Below, piece after piece: positions 10,120 to 18,086 of a stretch of 27,177 nt of DNA. The notes under the pieces are model-generated. The model searched no databases and was not told the origin of the DNA. It saw nothing but the letters and a program-made list of their open reading frames with translations. Origin of the DNA: Chara braunii (lineage: Eukaryota > Streptophyta > Charophyceae > Charales > Characeae); the NCBI GenBank assembly GCA_003427395.1, contig BFEA01000036.1, positions 4,357,685 to 4,384,861 on the forward strand, in the 5' to 3' direction. Each line of letters opens with the position of its first letter. Position 1 is the first letter of the stretch. Position numbers and translations under genes: made by a program.

Positions 10120-10175
10120 AGATTGTTTCGTCGGAATTGCACCGACTCATCAGGAGGCTGAACCCTCGACAATCT
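10120..10175 (-). ncRNA. Hammerhead ribozyme, type III, complete core
   Basis: Read on the minus strand. Stem III is AGATTG (10175-10170) with CAATCT (10125-10120), 6 bp. The cleavage triplet GUC is at 10170-10168. Stem I is GAGG/CCTC (10167-10164 with 10057-equivalent positions 10157-10154), loop of 6. The core CUGAUGA is at 10153-10147. Stem II is GUCGG/CCGAC (10146-10142 and 10134-10130), loop of 7. GAAA is at 10129-10126. Every invariant nucleotide of the hammerhead core is present, so self-cleavage 3' of C10168 is expected. The open helix is III, the arrangement found in viroid-like RNAs and plant retrozymes. It lies 55 bases from a sequence gap, so its host element is unresolved. Confidence 0.82.
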
Positions 10176-10230
10176 GCGGAATGCCCGTATTGATGGTTTG
10201 GGTCATGCACCCTTTGACCCTTGTTGAAGG

Positions 10231-10385
10231 NNNNNNNNNNNNNNNNNNNNNNNNNNNNNNNNNNNNNNNNNNNNNNNNNNNNNNNNNNNNNNNNNNNNNN
10301 NNNNNNNNNNNNNNNNNNNNNNNNNNNNNNNNNNNNNNNNNNNNNNNNNNNNNNNNNNNNNNNNNNNNNNNNNNNNNNNNNNNNN
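10231..10385. other. Assembly gap (155 N)
   Basis: A run of N from 10231 to 10385. It cuts a minus-strand copy of the spermidine synthase gene after about 30 codons. The gap is too short to hold the rest of that coding sequence (about 980 bases) if its length is real. Confidence 0.99.
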
Positions 10386-10475
10386 GCCGGACATAACGCG
10401 GTCCATGTTGCTCTGAGCATTGGCAGGCGCCACGTCTGCCCATGGCGTAGTCGTCACTTCGCTGCTATCCGCCAT
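10386..10475 (-). CDS. Spermidine synthase, N-terminal 30 codons only (cut by gap)
   Basis: Bases 10386-10480 are identical to 27083-27177, so this is the first 30 codons (MADSSEV... to MSG) of the gene at the right end, in the same orientation. The start codon sits in ACCATGG, a good eukaryotic context. The rest is lost in the N gap, and the sequence on the far side of the gap does not resemble the gene or its 3' flank. Either a second gene copy was collapsed and broken in assembly, or one gene has been split between two places in the scaffold. Exact identity favours the second or a very recent duplication. Confidence 0.75.
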
Positions 10476-10870
10476 GGTACTCCTATCCTCAAAACAACGA
10501 AGGAGAGCGAGGAGGAGGAAGCAGTACTGCAGCTACCAACTCCGCCGATGCCGCCCCCGTCGCCGCTGCTCGCATACAACCTGTGAAACAGAGTGCAAAT
10601 ACGTGAACACAAGGAAGGAGATTGACTAGATTACCTGTTGCTGCTTCGCTTGCAAAAACACAAGGGAAACAAGAAGGACCAGAGCAGCTCCCCCTGCGTG
10701 AGAAAAAGGAGTATTGCTGATGACACAACCAGCGGAAAAGCGTGGAGTACTGGGGTTGAGGTACGGGCGAAGAGAACACAACAAGGACAGAAGTTTGTGG
10801 GGTGTCATGCCACTGATTGTATGTGAACAGACAGCACGAGCACAGGAGGCAAAAGCGGGCTGTATATACT
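10476..10870 (-). promoter_or_regulatory. Candidate promoter and 5' leader of spermidine synthase
   Basis: Upstream of the ATG at 10475 (minus strand), bases 10481-10530 are pyrimidine-rich on the coding strand, as in many plant leaders. A TATATA element lies at 10863-10868, about 390 bases upstream of the ATG, next to a GACGTC word at 10874-10879. A possible short leader intron has a CAG/GTAATC donor at about 10634 and a TGTTTCACAG acceptor at about 10581. At 54 bases it would be unusually short, so I hold it only as a possibility. If the gene at 27172 is the same gene, this is its promoter. Confidence 0.4.
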
Positions 10871-11192
10871 AAGACGTCAACCATGAATCCTACAGCCGAA
10901 TGGGAGACGCAAGTGGAATTAAGAGAGATGTGAATTTGACAACAAGAAAACCTGAACTATAAACACAGAAGATAACGCAAGAACTCACAATTACGGAGAA
11001 AGCAACGATGACAATTACAAAGAAACGGGACAGACAAACGGGGATGGAAAACGCGGTCGGGAATGCAATCCGTGATGAAGAACATTGGCAGGAACGCAGC
11101 AGGAATAGCAAGCACAACTAAAAACCACAGGTTCTTTGTGAAGTCAATCAACTGACTCAAGGAGGAAGTATCACTGGGAGTTGAGAGTAACC

Positions 11193-11195
<3 letters not shown>
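10871..11195. other. No supported feature
   Basis: A mixed-composition stretch between the candidate promoter and the CT/GT microsatellite. Only short open frames without recognisable motifs. Confidence 0.4.
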
Positions 11196-11258
<63 letters not shown>

Positions 11259-11343
11259 CTGTGTGTGTGTCTGTGTGTGTGTGTGTGTGTGTGTGCGTGT
11301 GTGCGTGTGTGTGCGTATGTGCGTGTGTGTGCGTGTGTGCGCG
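11196..11343. repeat. Compound microsatellite (CT)n(GT)n
   Basis: Alternating CT from 11196 to 11250, then GT with occasional CT, GC and AT interruptions to 11343. Reading frames that cross it on both strands (SLSLS, TRTHT and similar) are artefacts of the repeat. Confidence 0.97.
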
Positions 11344-11830
11344 CCACACAAAGGACCGAGCTGGCGATGAGGATTAGGAGGAGAACGACGAGGAGGAGGT
11401 GGGACAAGGACGAAGGGTTCACGGGCAGAAAGAGGATGAGGAGGAGGACGACGATGAGCGGAGAGCGTTAAGAAGAGGACAATGAGGACCTGGGACGCCT
11501 CTACCTCGCCTCTGTCGACCGGCTCTCTCTCTCTCTCCCCCCCCCCTTCCTGCTCGCTTTCTTTCTCTTTCGTTCTCCATTCCCTCCCTTCCGCCTACTT
11601 TTTCAATTCGTGCCCTTCATTCCCCCTCCCGAGGTTGCCCCCACCAATCTTTCCCCGTCCTCTTCCCTCCTCGTCCTGTCTCATGCCTCCCTGTTACCGT
11701 CTTTCCCCACCCGTTTCTCTCCTCCGCTGGGATCTTATTCGAGCCCCTACTCCAAATACTCGACGTGGCCCCTACGGATCCAGTATGCCCTTTCCTCGCC
11801 TTCTCTGTCTGCCGCTCTTCTCTCTTCAAT
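11344..11830. other. Purine-rich then pyrimidine-rich low-complexity sequence
   Basis: Bases 11344-11480 are rich in GAG/GAGG, while 11520-11830 are rich in CT and CCC. Long frames here are biased by composition and I do not support them as genes. Confidence 0.5.
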
Positions 11831-11868
11831 CTGTCTCTTATACACATCTAGATGTGTATAAGAGACAG
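11831..11868. other. Nextera mate-pair junction adapter (synthetic)
   Basis: CTGTCTCTTATACACATCT (11831-11849) is followed directly by its inverted copy AGATGTGTATAAGAGACAG (11850-11868). The 19-mer is the Tn5 mosaic end used in Nextera kits, and the two arms joined head to head are the circularisation junction of Nextera mate-pair libraries. It is library sequence left in the assembly. The bases on either side come from the two ends of a multi-kilobase fragment, so their adjacency is unproven. Confidence 0.98.
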
Positions 11869-12084
11869 TCTCAGGGGGGGGAAACGCAACCCTGACGGGC
11901 TGCGAACTCACCCAGGCTGAAAAACTGTCTCGCCAGCCCGGCCAGTACCACTGCCTTGGCCGGTGACGGTATAAGTCACAAGGGCCTGGCCTGCGACGAC
12001 AGCTTGCGAAGTTTTTCGAGCAGCGCCCTCCAGTCCGCGCCCGCTCGCAGCACTCATCGCATATGCAAACCTGTGCAGGAGCAC

Positions 12085-12230
12085 AAGGGTCAGGGGTTCA
12101 GAGAGAGTAGGAGTGTGCAGACGCGCAGTTTTGAGGCGCATGTGATGGTTTTTTCCATTTTTGATTAAATCAGGATTAAAAGATATTTCCTTTGGTTGGT
12201 ACGTTGATTGTGTCGTGCGTGCGCACGGAG
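12085..12230. repeat. Dispersed repeat family, left part of copy
   Basis: Shares GCGCAGTTTTGAGGC with the copy at 9349-9490. It shares GATTAAATCAGGATTAAAAG with 14336-14356 (GATTAAACTAGGATTAAAAA there), and both are followed by a TGGTTGGT/TGATTGGT block. The family continues at about 12620-12710, where CAGCCTTGGGC and the bases after it match 14482-14560. Between these parts lie two tandem arrays absent from the other copy. Confidence 0.55.
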
Positions 12231-12314
12231 GCGGCTTGCCGTAACCGGAGTGCGGATGGCGGCTTGCCATAACCGGAATGCGGATGGCGGCTTGCCGTAA
12301 CCAGAGTGCGGATG
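12231..12314. repeat. Three tandem 28-base repeats
   Basis: Units at 12231-12258, 12259-12286 and 12287-12314 each read GCGGCTTGCC, then (G/A)TAACC(G/A)GA(G/A)TGCGGATG. They have equal length and differ only by single G/A changes. No stop-free frame makes sense as protein; this is a small minisatellite inside the dispersed repeat copy. Confidence 0.92.
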
Positions 12315-12510
12315 ACTATCGATGCCACAGAGGTGGCTATTTTAGAATTTTTATTTTCAGCAACCTCGACGATGGTACGCGCAAACAGAGGTTAGCTTAG
12401 ACACAACTTGATCACCCTCCACTAGAATGGTAAAGGTGTGGCTTTGGAGTGACGAATGATGCGTACAGCGGCTATGGGCGACACCAAGCCTTTGTGCGGC
12501 AATTACCGGT

Positions 12511-12582
12511 GTCCGGCGGCCGTGGGTACGGCCGTGGGTACGGTCGGCAAGCAAGGAAGTCCGGCGGCAGTGGGTACGGTAG
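12511..12582. repeat. Short GC-rich tandem repeat (GTGGGTACGG core)
   Basis: The core GTGGGTACGG occurs at about 12522, 12534 and 12570, twice preceded by TCCGGCGGC. This is an imperfect array with variable spacing and no coding meaning that I can see. Confidence 0.7.
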
Positions 12583-12957
12583 GGCCGCGAGCCGCGCAAC
12601 ACCTACTTATATAGGATTGCACGACTATTTATATCAGCCTTGGGCTTAGAGCTATTGGTTATGGCATTGACTTTTAAGACAGAGGTACAGGGATCGAGGT
12701 CAGTAATCGATGACAATGGAGCGCCGAAACATCTTGAAGGAACCGAGGGGTAAAAGGTCTGGCCGGACCATCCTTCTCATGTTTGTTGATGACCCTGATC
12801 ATTAAGTCGAGGGGGTGCCAACGTTCCAACCCCCATTTTCCCCTTCTTCTTTTCTTATTCGCTCCTCGCTTTTATTTTTATTTTTATTTTTTTTACTCAA
12901 GTCCTATTTTATGGGACATCGTACCTGTCCGGTACTGGTTTCGGAACCGGTGTAGAG

Positions 12958-13024
12958 ACCAGCTGGTGTAACTCAGTTGGCACACCTACGAATTGTTGCA
13001 TATGCCTGTGTTCGAATCCAGGTG
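12958..13024 (+). ncRNA. tRNA-like segment (SINE head or tRNA pseudogene)
   Basis: An A-box-like TGTAACTCAGTTGGCA and a B-box-like TGTTCGAATCCA are spaced about 33 bases apart, the normal tRNA promoter spacing. The D-arm forms a perfect 5-bp stem (GGTGT/ACACC). The T-arm stem has two mismatches and no good anticodon arm forms, so this is not a working tRNA gene. It looks like the head of a tRNA-derived retroposon. A U6-like fragment begins 90 bases downstream on the same strand. Confidence 0.5.
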
Positions 13025-13114
13025 ATATAACTTTATGAATAAAACCAATTGTTAATGAATCACGTGGGGCCGGTCAACTCAATGACATATCTCAAGGTTG
13101 CAGGCCTTAGCTTG

Positions 13115-13172
13115 GTCCTTCAGGACATCCGTTAAAATCCGAATGATACATAGAAAATTAGCAAGGTTCTTG
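13115..13172 (+). pseudogene. U6 snRNA-like fragment, diverged
   Basis: GTCCTTCAGGACATCCGTTA, then AAATCCGAATGATACA and TAGAAAATTAGCAAGG, follows the 5' two-thirds of plant U6 snRNA: the 5' stem-loop GTCC-TTC-GGAC, then ACATCC, GATACA and ATTAGCA. The essential ACAGAGA box is changed to ACATAGA, so it cannot be a working U6. It ends without poly(A) or a T-run. Function in the parent RNA: U6 is the catalytic snRNA of the spliceosome. Confidence 0.7.
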
Positions 13173-13301
13173 TGTGTTCAGGGTGTGGGCGAGGCTCCAC
13201 TACCTGCCCGTCCTGACACGTGGGCCGTGGAACTCAACGTGCATGTAAGGCAGGTGGGTGCCTAGCCCACGTGGTGGAAGAAACCCGAATGGCGGTGTCG
13301 G

Positions 13302-13329
13302 GGCAAATACCCTGACAAGGGTATTTGCC
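13302..13329. repeat. Perfect 11-bp hairpin
   Basis: GGCAAATACCC (13302-13312), loop TGACAA, then GGGTATTTGCC (13319-13329). It is preceded by GTGTCGG and followed by GGGGGTTTTCA. The same surroundings (GCTGTCGG ... CCCTGGTTTT) at 14098-14135 enclose a weaker palindrome, CCTTATAAGG. It may be the terminal or regulatory hairpin of the dispersed family. No U-run follows, so it is not a clear terminator. Confidence 0.75.
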
Positions 13330-13778
13330 GGGGGTTTTCAACGTCGGACGTTGTCCTACTCTTTCGCGAGATTGAAGGGCTTGATGAGATTCACGTTGCC
13401 AAATGTTTATTCAGACCTGATCGCTGACTGAGAGACTTAAAGATTTTAGAACCCTAGTCCGGACGCCTGCGGCGTTCGAGAGTAATGGCAATACCCGGCA
13501 GTGTTTCGCTTTGTCGAGGCCGTAGGGGCGTGCGGGTGTTGAGGTACTAAGGTTAGGCCTATTCTACCTAAAATAATGTCAGCCGCGCGATTCAGGGCCT
13601 AAGTAGGCTAAAAAGAGGAGTGCGCCGGGTATAGGACCACGGCGCGGAGGGAATAGGTAGAAGGGGTTTTATTTCCTGAGCCGCGAGGGTTGACACCAAG
13701 CCAGGGGGTTGATAGGCCGATGCCGAGGTCACGCGGCCAACCGATGGGGCAGGACCTGCCAGCAAGCCTATTAGGCTT

Positions 13779-13900
13779 CAGGCAGGCAAGATCTGCAAAG
13801 CCTGAAGCAGGCGAGGCAGTTGGGCCACAGGCAGGCAGGGCCTGCAAGGCCTCAGGCCAGGCGCAAGGCCACGAGCAGGCAGGGTCTGCAAGGCCACCGG
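13779..13900. repeat. Degenerate minisatellite, period 45-49
   Basis: Units around 13779, 13828 and 13872 share GGCAGGCA(A/G)G(A/G)(T/C)CTGCAA(A/G)GCC. GC-rich. The reading frames through it encode repetitive A/G/Q/R peptides, which I take as a consequence of the repeat rather than a protein. Confidence 0.7.
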
Positions 13901-13914
13901 TAGGGGGGCGATAG

Positions 13915-13987
13915 CTACTGGGCAAACTCTTCTTATAGAAGAGTTGCTCCTACTACGTCTAGTACTATGGTAGGAGCTAGCCAGTAG
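13915..13987. repeat. Nested inverted repeats able to form a three-way junction
   Basis: The outer arms CTACTGG (13915-13921) and CCAGTAG (13981-13987) enclose two perfect hairpins. AACTCTTCT/AGAAGAGTT (13925-13933 and 13937-13945) has a 3-base loop, and GCTCCTAC/GTAGGAGC (13946-13953 and 13970-13977) has a 16-base loop. The right arm with its neighbour GGAGCTAGCC is repeated in inverted form at 14043-14059, so the structure extends into the tRNA-like segment. Origin unknown. Confidence 0.75.
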
Positions 13988-13989
13988 GT

Positions 13990-14068
13990 ACCGGTACGTG
14001 ACTGTTACCCCACTGATATGGGGATCGAACCTGACCAGTTGTGCTACCGGGCTAGCTCCTTTTGGAGC
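13990..14068 (-). ncRNA. tRNA-like segment with B box (retroposon head candidate)
   Basis: On the minus strand an A-box-like TAGCCCGGTAGCA is followed by an exact B box, GGTTCGATCCCC. The spacing is about 25 bases, shorter than in a true tRNA, and no anticodon arm can be placed. GCTCC-TTTT-GGAGC (14055-14068) forms a hairpin at its 5' end, and CCCC/GGGG arms flank the segment after the B box. Best read as a shrunken tRNA-derived SINE head; not a functional tRNA. Confidence 0.4.
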
Positions 14069-14091
14069 AGCCCACTATGCTAGGGGCAGTT

Positions 14092-14640
14092 GGGCGCTGT
14101 CGGTATGAATACCCTTATAAGGATATCGCCCTGGTTTTTTGCAAGCAACAGAAAATAGGTTAAAGTTTAAAATTAAGTATTTCGCGCGAGGCGCAGCTGT
14201 GTCTGTGGTCTACATCGACTGGACGGTTGACTAGGGTAGAAAGTGTGTGGGCGCGCATGCCTTTGAGGAGCGCGTGATTATTTTAATTATTGATGATTGT
14301 GAAAACCAGCGCGATCGGCGGTCAGGGTTATTTCTGATTAAACTAGGATTAAAAAAGATTTTGTCTCGTGATTGGTGTGCTTTTTTGTGACTTGTGCGCC
14401 AACAACAAATGGATTTTGAAAATTCTTCTGTGGATCCGCACGTCACGCAGTAGTCATCCATATAGGCGTCCGACAATTCTAGACCCAGCCTTGGGCCTAA
14501 CATTGGCAGATATGGCTTCGGACTTTCACTCAGGAGATGTAAGGGTCAAAATCGAGTGGCGACGACACACGAATATCAGAGTAGCGTAGAGGCCCAGCGT
14601 GGCTATTCCCTTTGGGGCGGAAAGTGTCTGAGTGGCCTGC
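14092..14640. repeat. Dispersed repeat family, longest copy
   Basis: The left part (14092-14160) matches 9349-9430. The centre (14238-14410) matches 12108-12225, including GATTAAACTAGGATTAAAAA. The right part (14480-14560) matches about 12625-12705 around CAGCCTTGGGCCTAA. The order of blocks is the same in all copies. No long frame or terminal repeat is visible, so its class (LTR, MITE or other) is unknown. Confidence 0.55.
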
Positions 14641-16298
14641 ATCATAGCGGGTGCACGGCTGCCGGCTGCGAATTGTTGTAAAAAGCTTGAGTGTGATTGC
14701 GCCATTGAGACCCCAAACGCGGCAAGCCGTGCCCAGGTAGGAGGGTTCAAGGCGCAGCAACAGGGGGCGTCGCCTAGGCACCATGGCCAGCCGTGAGGGA
14801 CCCTCTTTACTTGGGTCTTAAAAGTTCTCAAAAATATTTGGCCCCTAAGACCTGTACTGGGCCAGTCCTCCTAGGCCATGCTCAGGCCTTGCAACGGGGC
14901 AATGCTTTCGGCTTTCTGATTGGCTGTGTATTTGGGGGCCTGGCGGGTGAGTGGGCCGTTCCTGGCGTTAGGTTGCAGCGGTCCTGGGCCGAAACCAGCA
15001 GGCATAGTAGCAGGCCGCGTTCTCCTGAGCGTTGTATCGTCGGGCTGACCCAGACAATCGAAACGTGGGTTGTACGTCGTGGTGTTGCGTATTATCGGAC
15101 AGGACAACTCGAAAATGAGTTCGTTCCTTGGGTAAAGTTCGGTATCCACGACCTCCGCCCCACTATCTGATATCGGTCGGAGGAGTGTTATCTGAACTAG
15201 CGCGCAGTTCGGCAAGGAGACGGGTATTGGAAAGAGAAGGCAACTAAGGAGACTGTGATGAAGATAGAGAGGGCGGTGAGCTACGCTATGCGAGGAGGGG
15301 AACGACGGTGAAGGAACTGCGAAGCACTTTGTTAGCAGTAGCGAACGAAGTAAGCAGCGAGAATCACAAAAAGTGAAGGAGATAGCGAGCATTAGTATGA
15401 GGCAAGACGAAGACAAGAAAAAAGAATGAATCAGGGCGCATTTTTTGGGCCAGGTTTATTCGGAGAAAGAAGAAAAGCGATGAAGGAGGGATGAAAACGG
15501 GAAGTGCATGACAACCTCGATCCTTAACGGATTTCGGTAAACGAAAGGCCGAACTCGAGGTATTGGGCCAGGGCGAATCCACTGACGGGGTTAGAATTTG
15601 TAACGTGTTAGTGAATTAGTTGGCACAGAGGAAAGTGGCTGCGCGAAGTGTTATGGCGGAGCGAGATTTGCCCAATTCACTCGATTATCAACAGTCTCGA
15701 GCGAACTAAGTTGCTAGGTGGAGGCTTTTACCCCAGGCGAACGCAAATATGAGGTTAGTTGCGGAGACAGATTAGCAGGATGGGTGTTAGAAAAAAAATG
15801 TAGTGCACGAAGGGTTGGGTAAGTAAGTTGTGGCATGAGCGGGAAAACAGACAACCCACTCTGATATAGGAGGAAACGAGCGTGGAAGCGGGCTACTCCG
15901 AGGTTTTTTATCATTGCGAGTAAAAAGAGGGCGATGTATCTTGCTACGCTCTGGTGGAAGATTCATTCGATTTTTTTGCCTTTTTTGACAGAGTAGTCGC
16001 TCCGCTATCTTTCTGAGCAGATGGTTGGAAGGCAAAGTGTACTTCCATCCTTCAAACGAAAGAGTTGATTATAATTCGAATGGACTGTTAGAGAGGGAAG
16101 AGGAAAAAGGTTGAGTACATTAAGAGTGGAGGGGATGACATAAAAAAAGCAAAAGGGGAGAAAACATACCTGGAGTACGAAGGTCGTCAGTATGCTGACT
16201 GCTCAGGCGAAGGAAACAGCAAGGGAACAACCCCCGGGGCCGGGAGATTGGCCGACAATTGGAACAATGGGGAGCAAGCCACGGGAACTGAGGACTTG
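14641..16298. other. No supported gene
   Basis: Frames such as 14793-15170 plus and 14871-15416 minus overlap each other and show no domain I recognise. 15180-15560 is purine-rich on the plus strand, which lengthens frames on the minus strand. No RNA gene was seen. Confidence 0.45.
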
Positions 16299-16460
16299 CC
16301 TGCTGATTGTGGCTGTCTGCTGCACACTGCTCCATACTGCTGCACACTGTTCCATACTGTTACATATTGTGGCTGGCTGCTGCACACTGCTCCATACTGC
16401 TGCATACTACGGGCATGTTGGTGCATACTGCTGCGAATTGCTGTCGGATGTTGCTGACTG
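16299..16460. repeat. Minisatellite, 20-base period
   Basis: From 16320 onward the sequence can be written in 20-base units such as GCTGCACACTGCTCCATACT, drifting rightward (GCTGCATACTACGGGCATGT and so on). A higher-order period of 60 is visible: GTGGCTG(T/G)CTGCTGCACACT at 16309 and 16369. Protein frames on both strands (AAHCSILLH, MQQYGAVCS) are read-outs of this repeat. Confidence 0.85.
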
Positions 16461-17400
16461 TTACGAGATGTTGTGTAGCGACGATGGGGCTAAAGAGAGA
16501 TGTGGGAACTTAGAGAAGTGATCGTCACATATTTATAACCCTCTACACATATGTAAATCCATATGTCTTGGGTGTTTTGCGCGGCCTACTGTGATCGCGA
16601 GTAAGGGTTAAACATATTATGTTTTTGAGAGAAAAGGGAGATCCTTTTTTCATACTTTTGCTTTTTAGAATTTTATAGTTGGACGTTGTAGTCCGCGGCA
16701 GCCGTCAAAGTTAAACCCTTGAGTTTTCTCCAGGCCCTAGATAAAGGAGCTGGTCTCCAGGGCCATAAGAGACGATTGTCACCAGAGGTAAAAACATGTG
16801 TACCACCCAGGTGCAGAAGAGGGTGTGGTTTTCAACCGCACTTCAACCGCACTTGGCGGTTGTCCCTCGAGATTAACGAGGACCGCATGAGTATGGGTAC
16901 TACATAGTACGCCACCATTGCGACTGCTTGCGTACACTTGCATTGCGAGTCGATATGAGTTAGCCCTGCGTCCGCGCGGTTTTATTCTAAGTTTCGCGAG
17001 CGTCGCCTATCTGATTTTCGCGTCGGAGAGTTATGGAATGGCTACCGAGGGACTAGGAACGTGGTCGCGTTGTTTGTTCCGTGTCGTTTCGTGTATGTGT
17101 ATATGTGTGAGTGTATTTATTTTTATGTTCTTTATGGCGGTGTGCGTGTGGCGTGTGGGATGCGTCCTAGTCGACCGGCGACGAGCCGCGCTTGGGACCT
17201 CAGCCCCCCAAGATGTCGGTTCGCGTACGGGTTCAATAGAAGCGTAATACCGCGCGTACCCCCTATGCTACAGCGAACGAGAAACGTCCTCGGCTGGTCC
17301 ACCTCTGCGATTGCAACTGATTAGCTTTCGTACTATGGACTAGTAGATCGGCGGAGATATGCCCACCGAAGGGAGGTGACAGCCCCCGTAAAGCGGAGGT
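16461..17400. other. No supported gene; CpG-rich on the right
   Basis: A short hairpin CAACCGC-ACTTG-GCGGTTG lies at about 16846-16864. Bases 16900-17640 are rich in CG dinucleotides compared with the flanks, which suggests unmethylated or young DNA. The open frame 16918-17247 has no recognisable motif. Confidence 0.4.
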
Positions 17401-17409
17401 AAGTCGTGC

Positions 17410-17446
17410 CTCGCGTAGGCCCTATCCTGTCATAGGGGCTCGCGAG
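17410..17446. repeat. Imperfect long hairpin (CTCGCG ... CGCGAG)
   Basis: CTCGCGTAGGCCCTAT pairs with ATAGGGGCTCGCGAG around a CTGTC-type loop, with one indel and a mismatch in about 15 bp. It is one of several hairpins in the 17400-17640 block. No T-run follows. Confidence 0.65.
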
Positions 17447-17597
17447 AGGTATGGGTGGCGCACTCGGCCGGAGCGACTTGTGGAAGCTCCATGTATATAT
17501 CTCGATGAGGATTTAGACCAACTCCTGCGTGACGCGGCCGGAAGGGTTCCGCGCTGCCTTGTGCGGTGCCGGACTGATGCGCTCGACAGCGCGGCCT

Positions 17598-17636
17598 ATT
17601 TCAGCCGTGCGATCTTCGAGATTGCGCGGTTGAAAT
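17598..17636. repeat. 18-bp hairpin whose mismatches are all G-U wobbles
   Basis: ATTTCAGCCGTGCGATCT and AGATTGCGCGGTTGAAAT pair along their whole length around a TCG loop, if read as RNA from the plus strand. The departures from Watson-Crick pairing are all G-U pairs. That is what an RNA-level constraint would leave, although C-to-T decay of a perfect inverted repeat would give the same pattern. It lies 12 bases upstream of a U6-like segment on the same strand. Confidence 0.75.
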
Positions 17637-17648
17637 CAGTCGCGCCGT

Positions 17649-17689
17649 AGATTAGCATGGACCTAGACAAGGATGACACGCATAAATTG

Positions 17690-17717
<28 letters not shown>
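17649..17717 (+). pseudogene. 5'-truncated U6 snRNA retrocopy with A28 tail
   Basis: AGATTAGCATGGACCTAGAC and then AAGGATGACACGCATAAATT correspond to the 3' half of U6 (AGATTAGCATGG ... GGATGACACGCACAAAT). Bases 17690-17717 are a run of 28 A. The AGC triad is kept, but the ACAGAGA box is missing by truncation. A 5'-truncated copy ending in poly(A) is the hallmark of LINE-type retroposition; real U6 genes end in a T-run. Confidence 0.82.
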
Positions 17718-17720
<3 letters not shown>

Positions 17721-17735
17721 AATGCAAACATATGA

Positions 17736-17834
17736 GGCGCCAAATGGCGCTATGGAAAGTGATCAAGGCGTTTTGCCCCAACCACCCTGACAGCACCCGT
17801 AATAACGGGCGACCATTCATCAGATAAGGTAAGT
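17736..17834 (+). repeat. Hairpin module, copy 1, ending in GTAAGT
   Basis: Begins with GCGCC-AAAT-GGCGC (hairpin), then GGCGTTTTGCCCCAA, then CCCGT-AATA-ACGGG (hairpin), and ends in AAGGTAAGTA followed by a T-rich tract. The same order recurs at 18087-18188. GTAAGT is the consensus 5' splice site word, and the following T/A-rich run with TTATTTTAG at 17844-17852 looks acceptor-like, but spacing is too short for an ordinary intron. Confidence 0.6.
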
Positions 17835-17922
17835 ATTTTTTATTATTTTAGTTTATTTTGTTTTGAATTCCTTTTAAGTTTGTCTTTTTTAAGATTTTGT
17901 TTCGTTTTTTTTTTACCCGTTC

Positions 17923-18022
17923 GTCTGATGGGGCGTCCGTTGGTATTGGAACGATACAGGGAAGATAAGCATGGCCCTACACAGGGAATGAGTACCCGTT
18001 CGTTTAAACAAATGAGGCATGG

Positions 18023-18078
<56 letters not shown>
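17923..18078 (+). pseudogene. Full-length U6 snRNA-derived sequence with A56 tail
   Basis: GTCTGATGGGGCGTCC aligns with the U6 5' stem-loop region. ATTGGAACGATACAGGGAAG and ATAAGCATGGCCCTACACAG follow the central region closely. After a ~15-base insertion, ACAAATGAGGCATGG matches the U6 3' end, and 18023-18078 is a run of 56 A. The ACAGAGA box is changed to ACAGGGA, so a working snRNA is unlikely. It lies between two copies of the hairpin module. Confidence 0.82.
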
Positions 18079-18080
<2 letters not shown>

Positions 18081-18086
18081 CAAGAA

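Noticed and set aside
10581-10634. 54-base intron in the spermidine synthase leader
   Set aside because: Donor and acceptor words are good, but the length is below normal for plant introns and no transcript evidence is available. Kept only as a remark in the promoter entry.
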